Assembly: GCA_023433275.1 (NCBI GenBank) | Contig: JAEZDN010000117.1 | Location: forward strand, 1 to 53,687 | Direction of reading: 5' to 3' | Source: Verrucomicrobiota bacterium | Lineage (GTDB): Bacteria; Verrucomicrobiota; Verrucomicrobiia; Opitutales; Opitutaceae | Length of the DNA: 53,687 nt | Notes under the pieces: model-generated | What the model saw: the letters and a program-made list of their open reading frames with translations, nothing else | Databases searched by the model: none | What the model was told of the DNA's origin: nothing | Shown here: piece after piece, positions 8,832 through 16,918 of the stretch | Layout of the letters: the number at the start of each line of letters is the position of its first letter | Position numbering within the stretch: the stretch's first letter is position 1 | Translations under genes and position numbers: made by a program

Positions 8832-10181
8832 ATGAATCTCGACCCCGCCCCCCGCCAATCCAAGCTCGTCTACCTCGCGATTGATGCCGGCCTGCTGATC
8901 ACCGCCCTCATCATCGTCTATTTTGCCAAGGACCCGTACGCCCCGCTCCCCTTCGCCAGCGCCGTGCTGTGTGTCGTGCTCGCCGCCATCATCGGCCTCG
9001 TGCCCTTCCTGATCGACTACGCGGCCGACTCCGCCGAATACGTCCAGGCCGAGCGCGCCCGGGTGGCCGAGCAGGTGCAGCGACTCCACGCCGCGGGCGA
9101 GAGCCTCGCCCGCGCCGCCGCCCAGATCAAGGCGGTGGAGGAAGCGGTCCACAAAACCGCGCACGCCGCCGAGAACCTGCCCTACCGCATGCAGGAGAAA
9201 CTCGCCGAATTCAACGAGGCGCTCGCCGCCAAGGACACGGATGATCGCGAGGCCCTCGAACGCGAGCTCGAGGAACTCCGCGCCGCCAACGCCGCCAACC
9301 TGAAGACAGTCGCGGAGAAAATCGCGAAGGCCGCGGCGGAGTGGTCCGCCCTCGAGGCCGCGAATCGAAAGCAACTCGCGTCGGCCCAGGACGCATCCGC
9401 CCGGCTCGCCGACCAGTTCCAGTCTCTCCTCGGCCAGATCGATGCGCGCGTCTCCGAGCTGAAGAAGGCCGCCATCAGCGCCCCCGCCGCAGTGACGACA
9501 GTGACCGATCGACGCGAAGCGCCTCAGGTACCGGCCACCCCCACCCCCGCTCCGCTGCCATCGGAGGAACCGGCCGCCGTCGCACCCGAGCCCTCTGCTC
9601 CGTTGCCCGCCGCGCAAACCGAGGCGAAAGCGGAACCGGCCGCTCCCGCGGTGATCGAGTCCGTCACCCTCAGCGACGTTTCCGCTCCATCCGTCACCGA
9701 GGAGCCGAAAGCCAGGAAGCCCCGCCCGCCGCGCAAGCCGAAACCCGGCGACCTCCTGGCCGCGATGTCCGCCAACCCGCCGGCGGAGGACACGTCACTC
9801 GCGGAGCCGGCCGCCGCCCAAAACGGCGCAAGCCACGCCGAGGCCGACGAACCGTCCCCGGCCGACGAACCCGCGTCGCAAGCCGAGGAAGCACCCGCCA
9901 AGGCGGAATCCTCCGCTTCCTCCGACGGCGCCACCCGCCTGCTCGTGACCGCCTACATCGGCATCGGCAACAAGCTCTTCATCCGGGGCGATGGTCCGGG
10001 CCTGAGCTGGGACCGCGGCGCCCCCATGCAGTTCGTCTCGATCGGCAAATGGGGCTGGGCCTCGCACGACGCCACGGCGCCGGTGCGCTGCAAGCTCTAC
10101 AAGAACGACGACACCGCCGCCCTTTCCGGCGAGGTCACGCTCGAGCCCGGCAAGCACGTCGAGGTCACGGCGCTGTTCTGA
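8832..10181 (+). CDS. membrane-anchored coiled-coil protein with conserved C-terminal domain
   Basis: 449 residues. Two N-terminal membrane helices (about 13-33 and 42-62) are followed by a long coiled coil (about 68-210, Ala/Glu/Arg heptads), an Ala/Pro/Glu-rich linker (about 220-365) and a compact C-terminal domain (about 370-449: TRLLVTAYIGIGNKLFIRG, GWASHDATAPVRCKLYKNDD). The C-terminal domain looks globular and beta-rich; Trp and Gly pairs suggest a carbohydrate- or ligand-binding role, which is inference. The start is ATG 8832, directly before the first membrane helix. Divergent or independent of its neighbours. Confidence 0.75.
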   Translation: MNLDPAPRQSKLVYLAIDAGLLITALIIVYFAKDPYAPLPFASAVLCVVLAAIIGLVPFLIDYAADSAEYVQAERARVAEQVQRLHAAGESLARAAAQIKAVEEAVHKTAHAAENLPYRMQEKLAEFNEALAAKDTDDREALERELEELRAANAANLKTVAEKIAKAAAEWSALEAANRKQLASAQDASARLADQFQSLLGQIDARVSELKKAAISAPAAVTTVTDRREAPQVPATPTPAPLPSEEPAAVAPEPSAPLPAAQTEAKAEPAAPAVIESVTLSDVSAPSVTEEPKARKPRPPRKPKPGDLLAAMSANPPAEDTSLAEPAAAQNGASHAEADEPSPADEPASQAEEAPAKAESSASSDGATRLLVTAYIGIGNKLFIRGDGPGLSWDRGAPMQFVSIGKWGWASHDATAPVRCKLYKNDDTAALSGEVTLEPGKHVEVTALF

Positions 10182-10200
10182 GCCCGGTCGAAAGCCGAAA

Positions 10201-10317
10201 TGTAGGGCGGGATCGCTGATCCCGCCTCTGTCTTTCTCCCGTAGGGGCGCAGTCTTGCCGCGCCCGTTGTACCCTCGCGGCGCATGCCTCAGGGCGCAGC
10301 AAGTCTGCGCCCCTACA
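10201..10317. repeat. three TGTAG/CTACA-family hairpins in the gap after the coiled-coil gene
   Basis: Unit 1: TGTAG at 10201 then a 9-bp stem (10206-10214 with 10218-10226). Unit 2: GTAG at 10241 then GGGCGC (10245-10250) with GCGCCC (10260-10265). Unit 3, reversed: GGGCGCAG (10292-10299) with CTGCGCCC (10305-10312), then CTACA. Units 2 and 3 face each other. The 165-bp gap holds nothing else I can see. Confidence 0.65.
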
Positions 10318-10346
10318 CGGAAACACCACGCCGCACCGCTTCCGCC

Positions 10347-10547
10347 TCAATAGTGCGGCGGCCGCTCATCCGGCGGCTCGCCGGTTTCCGATCCGCTCGA
10401 CGCGCGCGCGCGCAACACGGCGATCTCCTTCCGCAACTTTGCCAGTTGGTCGCCCAACTCCAGCATCACCTTGTCCTGCTCCGCCTGATGCCGCTGCAAA
10501 TGCGCGTAACGTTCCTCCAGGCGGTTGAGTCGTTCGGTTTCGGACAT
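10347..10547 (-). CDS. slyX: SlyX family protein
   Basis: 66 residues: an N-terminal coiled coil (MSETERLNRLEERYAHLQRH, then LELGDQLAKLRKEIAVLR) and the family's signature C-terminus PPHY. SlyX is a small cytoplasmic coiled-coil protein of unknown function, often near FKBP or slyD genes in proteobacteria; no such link is visible here. Start at 10547, where the MSETERL opening begins. Divergent from the phosphodiesterase gene with 54 bp between. Confidence 0.85.
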   Translation of the reverse strand: MSETERLNRLEERYAHLQRHQAEQDKVMLELGDQLAKLRKEIAVLRARASSGSETGEPPDERPPHY

Positions 10548-10601
10548 GGCGCAAGAATGCGGGTTGCGGCGCCCCACTCAAACCCTAGTTTGCGCCCGCT
10601 C

Positions 10602-11831
10602 ATGCGTCGCCTCCCGCTTCTCATCCTGCTGGCCGCCAGCCTCGCGTTTTCCTCCTGCTCCTCTCCCCTGCGCCAGGCGTCCACCCCGGGGCCGCTGATC
10701 CTGATCTCCATCGACGGCTTCCGTTGGGATTATCTGGAAAAGCTGAACGCGCCCACCCTCCGCCGCCTCGCCTCCGAGGGCGTCCATGCGCGTCGCCTCC
10801 AGCCCGTTTTCCCCGCGCGCACTTTCCCCAATCACTACACCATTGTGACCGGCCTGCACGCCGAGCACCACGGCATCGTCAACAACACCTTCCACGACCC
10901 CGCGCTCGGCCTGGATTTCGGCAAGGGCAACACCGAGTCCGTGTGGTGGGACCAGGGCGAACCGATCTGGATCACCGCCGAAAAACAGGGCCTGCGCACC
11001 GCCTGCTATTTCTGGCCGGGGTCGGAAGCGGAGATCGGCGGACGGCGGCCATCCACCTTCCTGCCCTTCAAGAGGAACGTGCCCGAACTGGAACGGGTCC
11101 ACCAGGTGCTCGAGTGGCTCGCCCAGCCGGCGTCGCAACGGCCGCGCTTCGTGACGCTCTACTTCGACCTCGTCGACATTGTCGCTCACGAGCAGGGCCC
11201 GGAGTCGCCGGCGACCGCCGCCGCCGTCGCGACCGTCGATGCGGCCATTACCCGGCTGGTCGAGGGCCTGGACCGCCTCGGCCTGGGCAACGCGGCCAGC
11301 CTCGTCATCGTATCCGACCATGGTCTGTCGGAAATCAGCCCGGAACGTGTGGTGTTTTTCGAGGACTTCATGGACGTTTCCCAAGTCTCCATCGAGGCGG
11401 CCGGCCCGCATGGCGGTGTCCGGCCCAAGCCCGGCGTCGAACTCGCGCCGCTCCTCGCCGCGATCCGCTCCAAGCTGCCGCCCCAGGTTCGCGCCTACGG
11501 TCCCGACGATCGTCCTGCCCGCCTGCATTATCGCGATCATCCCCGGATTCCCCCGATCCTTTTCCATCTCGATGACGGCTGGTGCATCGAGCAGCGCTCC
11601 AGCTGGCCCGTGCTCCGCGCCCGCTACGGCCACGGCAACCATGGCTGGGATCCCGCGGTGCCCAACATGGGCGCGCTCTTCATCGCCCACGGCGCGGCGT
11701 TTCAACGCGGTCGGCAACTCGGCGAGGTGCCGAACACCGACATCTATAACCTGCTCTGCGGCGTGCTCGGCATCCAACCGGCGCCGAACGACGGCACCAA
11801 CGCCCTGACCCGCGCCGCGCTGCGGCGCTAG
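10602..11831 (+). CDS. type I phosphodiesterase/nucleotide pyrophosphatase, probable lipoprotein
   Basis: 409 residues. A signal with a lipobox-like end (LAFSSC, Cys19) suggests a lipid-anchored protein. The alkaline-phosphatase-superfamily core shows metal Asp38 (SIDGFRWDY), nucleophile Thr74 in RTFPNHYTIVTG, a second metal site SDHGLS near 240, and a late GNHGWD. These are the marks of ENPP-type enzymes, which hydrolyse nucleotide or phospho-diester bonds outside the cytoplasm. The substrate is not predictable. It is divergent from slyX; the start is the ATG before the signal. Confidence 0.88.
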   Translation: MRRLPLLILLAASLAFSSCSSPLRQASTPGPLILISIDGFRWDYLEKLNAPTLRRLASEGVHARRLQPVFPARTFPNHYTIVTGLHAEHHGIVNNTFHDPALGLDFGKGNTESVWWDQGEPIWITAEKQGLRTACYFWPGSEAEIGGRRPSTFLPFKRNVPELERVHQVLEWLAQPASQRPRFVTLYFDLVDIVAHEQGPESPATAAAVATVDAAITRLVEGLDRLGLGNAASLVIVSDHGLSEISPERVVFFEDFMDVSQVSIEAAGPHGGVRPKPGVELAPLLAAIRSKLPPQVRAYGPDDRPARLHYRDHPRIPPILFHLDDGWCIEQRSSWPVLRARYGHGNHGWDPAVPNMGALFIAHGAAFQRGRQLGEVPNTDIYNLLCGVLGIQPAPNDGTNALTRAALRR

Positions 11832-11861
11832 GTCGCCGCGCCGTCGGCGCTTCCGCGCGCG

Positions 11862-12464
11862 TCAGGGATCCACGCGCCGCACCGTGGGATACGGCGGCGG
11901 TTCCACGCCCAAGTCCTTCATCTGCGGCACGATGACCTTGTCGTAGCAGTCCGGACAGACGCCATGGCTGAAACTGGAGCCGGTCTGCCGGCCGATGTAT
12001 TCCTCCACCTGGCTCCAATAATTCTGGTCGTCGCGCAGTTTGCGACAGTAGCCACAGATCGGGATGATCTCCTCGAGCTGCCGCACCTGCGTCGCGTAAT
12101 TGAGGATGCGCGCCGCCACGTGCAGGCGCGCCTTCAGTTCGTTCACCTTCGCCGGCTTGGACAGGAAGTCGTCCACCCCGGCCGCCATGGCCTGGTCGAG
12201 ATTCTCCCCCGTGGCTGACATGTTGGAGAGCAGGATGAAATACGTGTAGTCCCCGCCCGCGCCGCGAATGCGCCGGCACAACTCCAGTCCGTCCAGCTCC
12301 GGCATCATCCAGTCGCTGATCACCACGCGGGTTGGCGCCTGCCGGAACTGCTCCCAACCGTCATTGCCGGTGACCGCCAGGCTCGGCTCGTGACCCAATG
12401 CCCGCAGCGAGGCCGACAGCAATGTGGCTGCGATGGGATCGTCCTCTACAATCTGAATTCTCAT
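11862..12464 (-). CDS. response regulator with C-terminal Cys-pair motif
   Basis: 200 residues. Receiver domain at 1-122 with acidic pair Asp8/Asp9, phospho-acceptor Asp51 (VVISDWMMP) and Lys103. Then a C-terminal module with CGYC (137-140) and CPDC (170-173) around DDQNYWSQVEEYI, a Zn-site-like pattern found on response regulators of this type. It has no DNA-binding domain. It overlaps the stop of the upstream hybrid kinase by 4 bp (ATGA), so the two are likely a pair, with phosphate coming from the kinase's HPt domain. Output mechanism unknown. Confidence 0.85.
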   Translation of the reverse strand: MRIQIVEDDPIAATLLSASLRALGHEPSLAVTGNDGWEQFRQAPTRVVISDWMMPELDGLELCRRIRGAGGDYTYFILLSNMSATGENLDQAMAAGVDDFLSKPAKVNELKARLHVAARILNYATQVRQLEEIIPICGYCRKLRDDQNYWSQVEEYIGRQTGSSFSHGVCPDCYDKVIVPQMKDLGVEPPPYPTVRRVDP

Positions 12465-15400
12465 GAGTCGGGCGGCCGGCGAACAGCGCGCAAAGCCACC
12501 TGAACCAACCCAAACTGCCGGTCAAGTTCCGAGCAGTGCGCGGCCACGGCCGGCCAGTCCGACGCGCGCGCCGACTGCTCCACCCGCAACAGGAGCATGC
12601 GCACGGCCAGTGCCCCCAGGCTGGCGGCGCTGCCCGCCAGCCGGTGGGCCAGCTGCGCCAGTTCGTCGCCAGCGCGACTTCCCGCAAGACGCTGCAGCTC
12701 CGCCATGCCCCGCGGCAATTCCTCCAGCCCCTTGTCGATCATGAGGTCGAGCAAGGTCTCGCCTGGCTTCGCCCCGGGCAGCGAACGGAGCTCCGCAAGC
12801 TGCTCCGCATCGAGCACCGATTCCGGCTCCGACGTTGCCGCCGCGGTCACGCGCAGCGGGAGCGTCGCGACGCCGTGACGGTTCAGCACGCCTTCGAGCG
12901 CCTCCAACCGCAGCGGTTTCGCCAGGTAGTCGTCCATGCCCGCCTCGAGGCACTTCTCGCGGTCCCTGGCTTGGGCGTGCGCCGTCAACGCGATGATCGG
13001 CACGCGCTCCCGCTCGGCGCCCGCGGCGCCCGCCCGGATCAGCCGCGTCGCCTCGTAACCGTCCAGCCGCGGCATCTGGCAATCCATCAGCACCAACGCG
13101 TAATCCTCCCGCGACAGCTCGCTGATGACCGCCTGGCCGTCGCCGACAATCTTGAACGCCACGCCGATCTTCCCGAGCAGGAGCTTCATCACGAGCTGGT
13201 TCGCCTCGTTGTCCTCCGCCACCAGCACGCGCCGGGCCGAGGCCGGCGGGACGGCCGGGTGTTCGGAGCGCGGTGCTGGCACCGTGGGCGATGGCCCCCC
13301 GAATGGCAGTTCCAACTCGAACCAAAACAAAGACCCCCGCCCGGCCTCGCTCTCCACGCCGATGCGGCCGCCCATCAGTTCCACCAACTGGCGGGAGATG
13401 GCCAGGCCCAGTCCCGTGCCGCCGTAACGCCGGGTCATCGAGCCGTCAGCCTGCGTGAAGGGTTGGAAAAGCCTCGCGCGCTGTTCGGACGTGATGCCGA
13501 TGCCGGTGTCATGCACCTCCACGCGGAAGGCGTAGCGATCCGCCGCGGCCGCGGGGCGGGGCCGCACGCAAATCCGAACGCTCCCCTGCTCCGTGAACTT
13601 CACCGCGTTGCCAAGCAGGTTGACGAGCACCTGCTGGAGCCGGCCGGCGTCGCCGCACAAGCGCTCCGGCAGGTCATCCGGCAGGTCGCTCTCCAGGGCC
13701 ACGCGGCCGGAAATCATGCGCGGCGCCATCAGGGCCAGCGCCTGGTCCACCTGTTCGCCCAGGTTGAACTCCGCCGTCGTGAGGCTGAGCTTGCCCGCCT
13801 CGATCTTCGAGAAATCGAGGAGATCGTCGATGATCGTGAGCAGGTTGCGCGCGCTCGACTGGATCACGCGCCCCATCTGCTGCTGGTCTGGCGTCAGCGG
13901 GGTGTCCATCAACAGATCAGCCATCCCGAGCACGCCATTCATGGGGGTGCGGATTTCGTGACTCACGTTCGCGAGGAATTCGGACTTCAACTTCGAGGCG
14001 GCCAGCGCCTGGTCGCGCGCGGCCGCGAGGCTGGTTTCCAGTTCCTTCCGCGCCGTGATGTCCTCGGTGAACATGACGATGCCGCCGACGTCGCCCGACG
14101 ACGTGTGCCAGGGCTGCAGGCGCCAGCTCAGCCACTGGCGGCTGCCGTCGGCGCGGTCAAAGGCGTCAGCGTCGCTCACCTCCGTGGCCCCCGCGAGGCA
14201 CCGTTGATGAACCTGTTTCCAGTGTTCACCGATCTCCGGAAACACCTCGTAGTGCGAGCGACCCAGGATGGATTGCCCCTCGAGGCCGTAGTCCTTCAGC
14301 CATTTTGCGCTGTGCACCAGGTAGCGCATCTCACGGTCGAACATCGCCACCGAGGCCGGCGCGTGCTCCGCAAAAAGCCGCATGCGTTCCTCGCTGGCAG
14401 ACAACGCCTCCACCGCGCGCTTGCGGTCGGTGACATCGGCAAAACTGGCCACCACCGCCTGCAGATAGCCGTTTTCATCCAGGATCGTCTCGGTGTTGAC
14501 AGAGAGCCAGCGCAGCTCGCCGTCGGGCTTGCGCACGCCGGTTATCACCCCGCGACACGGGCGCCCGGTCATCCGGGTGATGCTCGTCGGGTGCTGGTCA
14601 CCCGTGCACGGCGTGCCATCCTCGTTCAACGCGTCCCACCGGGCATCGTACGCCGTGAGGCTGAGCAGCTGCGCGCGGGTCAGCCCCAGGATGTTCTCGG
14701 CGGCGGCGTTGCACTCGATGTTGCGGCCATGGGCGTCCTGGAGCACGAGCCCCTCGGCCATGGAACGGAAGATGTCGCTGAGTTGCCGCTGGCTGGCGAC
14801 CAGCGCCTGCTCCGCCAGGTGGCGCGCGGTGATGTCCTCGATCTGGGAAATGAAATGGAGCGGCGCGCCGGCCGGATCGTGCACCAGCGTCACCGTCAGC
14901 CGCGCATGCACGACGTGCCCGTCGCGATGAATGTAACGCTTCTCCATCTGGTAATGGCGGCGGCGGCCTTGCAGGAGATCCTGCACGTTGGCGAGGTCGG
15001 CGTTCAGGTCTTCCGGATGGGTGACGTCCTGGAAGCTGCGCTCCAGCAATTCCGCGGCGGTATAGCCCAGCATGCGGTGCACCATGCGATTCACCTGAAG
15101 CCACTTCCCGTCGAGCCCGATCAACGCCATGCCGATGCCGGCATAATCAAACGCGTTGCGAAAACGTTCCTCACTGCCGTGCAATGCCAGCGCCGCCTGG
15201 CGTTGCTGCGACAGGTCCTGCGCCACCCCGAGGAAGCCCACGAACGTCCCGCGATTGTCGCGCAGCGCCGTGATGCTCAATCGCACCGGAAACCGCGAGC
15301 CGTCCTTCCGGATGTACGTCCACTCCCGCTCATCCGCCGGCCGGTTTTCGACGAGGGCGCGGAACATCTCAAGGCCCGGCGCCAGCCGCCGCCCCAACTG

Positions 15401-16888
15401 TGCGCCCAATTCCGCCGCACAGGACGCCAATTCCTCCGGCAAATGGAAAATCTCGGGCGTGCGCCGGCCCACCACCTCTTCCCGGGCATAGCCGAGCATT
15501 TGTTCGGCGCCGGCATTGAATTCCCGGATGGTCCCGTCCGCCTCGGTGGCGATCACGGACAGCACCGTGCCGTCCAGCACCGCCCGCTGGAGGTGGTTCG
15601 ACTCAATCAGCTGTCTTTCCGCGTCCCGCCGTTCGCGGGCGGCCCGGATGGAAAGGATGCCCATGAAACCCATCAGTCCGGCCACCAGCAACCCGCCGGT
15701 GCCGAGGATCACCCGCACGTTCGTCTCGAGCATCGTCTGCGTGCGAACGTTCTCACGATGAAGGGTGTCCTCGCCGGTCAGCATCAGCTCCGCCACCTGC
15801 GCCAGCCGGTTGTGGTCCCGCGCGGATCGGCCAGACACCCACGCCGCGGCGGCGGCCAGACCAAGGCCGCGCCTGGTGTCCACCAGCGTCGCGCTATCCG
15901 CGATTTTCTGTCGTGCCAGCAGGCCCAGCTCGAGCAGTTGTTCCATCCCATCAGGTCGCTCCTTCCCGATTACCGCGGGCAGGGCATCCAACAGCCGCCG
16001 GATCTCCGCGGCATGCACCGCCACCAGCGCGCCGGAAGCTTCGTCGCCCCCCAGCGCGTAGCCGCGGGCGTTGGATTCCATGCGCGCGATGCGCGACAGC
16101 AGGTGATTGATCGCGGCATGGGACTGCTGCGTGCGGCTCACCCGCTGGCTGGCTTCAATCAGCTGCGTGTTCGCGGCAATGCAGAACACCGCCAGCGACA
16201 CCAACAGCGCCAACGCGGCGCCCGCCAGCAGGCGCGGCCCGTTTTCACGCAACGATCCGCCCGCGTGCACGTGGAATCCGGTGCCAAGCGTCAGCAGCGC
16301 GAGCGAGGTCGGGACCGCCATGTTGCGGACCTCGACCGAACCATCCATGGTCGCGACCATCACGACGTAGTGCATCAACGGCAGGATGCTGGTGCCGATC
16401 AGGAATCCCGCGTTGAGCTCCCACACCTCGCGCAGCGACCAGCGCGTTCCCGCGAAGGCCAGGACCAAGCCGGCCGAGACCAGCGCCAGCGTGGCATGCG
16501 GCGCGATCCGCCCCGGCACCCACGTGAACGGGTTCTCCGGTTGCACCCAAAACCAATGGTTGGTTCCCGCCGGCCAGCCGGTGATCGTCTCGAGCAGAAC
16601 CATGCCGGCCAGCGCCGCCACCATGCCTCCCGCGGTTCGGGTCACAAGCTTCGCCCCCCATGTCAGCGCGAGCAGACCGCCGCCACACAGCGCCAGGCAG
16701 ATCGCGCTGTTCATCGTCGCGTTCGTGCTGCGCGGCACGAAGGTCCGCCCCAGCGGCCAGTCCAGCAACCAGCCAAGGGCAATCGAAAGGCCAATGCCGA
16801 GCACAAGGCTGCCGCAAACGCGCAGCCGCCAACGCAAGGCTTTCGGGGGCGGGGTGGAAATCGTGACCAACCGCCGGAAGATCGTCAC
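12461..16888 (-). CDS. hybrid sensor histidine kinase with membrane sensor, four PAS, REC and HPt
   Basis: 1475 residues. N-terminal membrane region (about 25-240, six or more helices), a CHASE3-like extracytoplasmic segment (about 240-390), another helix (about 392-415), four PAS domains (about 430-560, 570-690, 700-822, 830-945), HisKA with His977 (FLANVSHEIRTPMNG), HATPase with Asn1094, receiver with Asp1269 and Lys1324, and HPt with His1415 (LAHRLAGSAASLGA). All phosphorelay residues are present, so it is a complete hybrid kinase. It overlaps the response regulator gene by 4 bp. The N-terminal sensor resembles MASE-type modules in being all membrane; the ligand is unknown. Confidence 0.93.
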   Translation of the reverse strand: MTIFRRLVTISTPPPKALRWRLRVCGSLVLGIGLSIALGWLLDWPLGRTFVPRSTNATMNSAICLALCGGGLLALTWGAKLVTRTAGGMVAALAGMVLLETITGWPAGTNHWFWVQPENPFTWVPGRIAPHATLALVSAGLVLAFAGTRWSLREVWELNAGFLIGTSILPLMHYVVMVATMDGSVEVRNMAVPTSLALLTLGTGFHVHAGGSLRENGPRLLAGAALALLVSLAVFCIAANTQLIEASQRVSRTQQSHAAINHLLSRIARMESNARGYALGGDEASGALVAVHAAEIRRLLDALPAVIGKERPDGMEQLLELGLLARQKIADSATLVDTRRGLGLAAAAAWVSGRSARDHNRLAQVAELMLTGEDTLHRENVRTQTMLETNVRVILGTGGLLVAGLMGFMGILSIRAARERRDAERQLIESNHLQRAVLDGTVLSVIATEADGTIREFNAGAEQMLGYAREEVVGRRTPEIFHLPEELASCAAELGAQLGRRLAPGLEMFRALVENRPADEREWTYIRKDGSRFPVRLSITALRDNRGTFVGFLGVAQDLSQQRQAALALHGSEERFRNAFDYAGIGMALIGLDGKWLQVNRMVHRMLGYTAAELLERSFQDVTHPEDLNADLANVQDLLQGRRRHYQMEKRYIHRDGHVVHARLTVTLVHDPAGAPLHFISQIEDITARHLAEQALVASQRQLSDIFRSMAEGLVLQDAHGRNIECNAAAENILGLTRAQLLSLTAYDARWDALNEDGTPCTGDQHPTSITRMTGRPCRGVITGVRKPDGELRWLSVNTETILDENGYLQAVVASFADVTDRKRAVEALSASEERMRLFAEHAPASVAMFDREMRYLVHSAKWLKDYGLEGQSILGRSHYEVFPEIGEHWKQVHQRCLAGATEVSDADAFDRADGSRQWLSWRLQPWHTSSGDVGGIVMFTEDITARKELETSLAAARDQALAASKLKSEFLANVSHEIRTPMNGVLGMADLLMDTPLTPDQQQMGRVIQSSARNLLTIIDDLLDFSKIEAGKLSLTTAEFNLGEQVDQALALMAPRMISGRVALESDLPDDLPERLCGDAGRLQQVLVNLLGNAVKFTEQGSVRICVRPRPAAAADRYAFRVEVHDTGIGITSEQRARLFQPFTQADGSMTRRYGGTGLGLAISRQLVELMGGRIGVESEAGRGSLFWFELELPFGGPSPTVPAPRSEHPAVPPASARRVLVAEDNEANQLVMKLLLGKIGVAFKIVGDGQAVISELSREDYALVLMDCQMPRLDGYEATRLIRAGAAGAERERVPIIALTAHAQARDREKCLEAGMDDYLAKPLRLEALEGVLNRHGVATLPLRVTAAATSEPESVLDAEQLAELRSLPGAKPGETLLDLMIDKGLEELPRGMAELQRLAGSRAGDELAQLAHRLAGSAASLGALAVRMLLLRVEQSARASDWPAVAAHCSELDRQFGLVQVALRAVRRPPDS

Positions 16889-16918
16889 AACCGCCCATCC
16901 TGTAAAGGCGTCTTCGGC

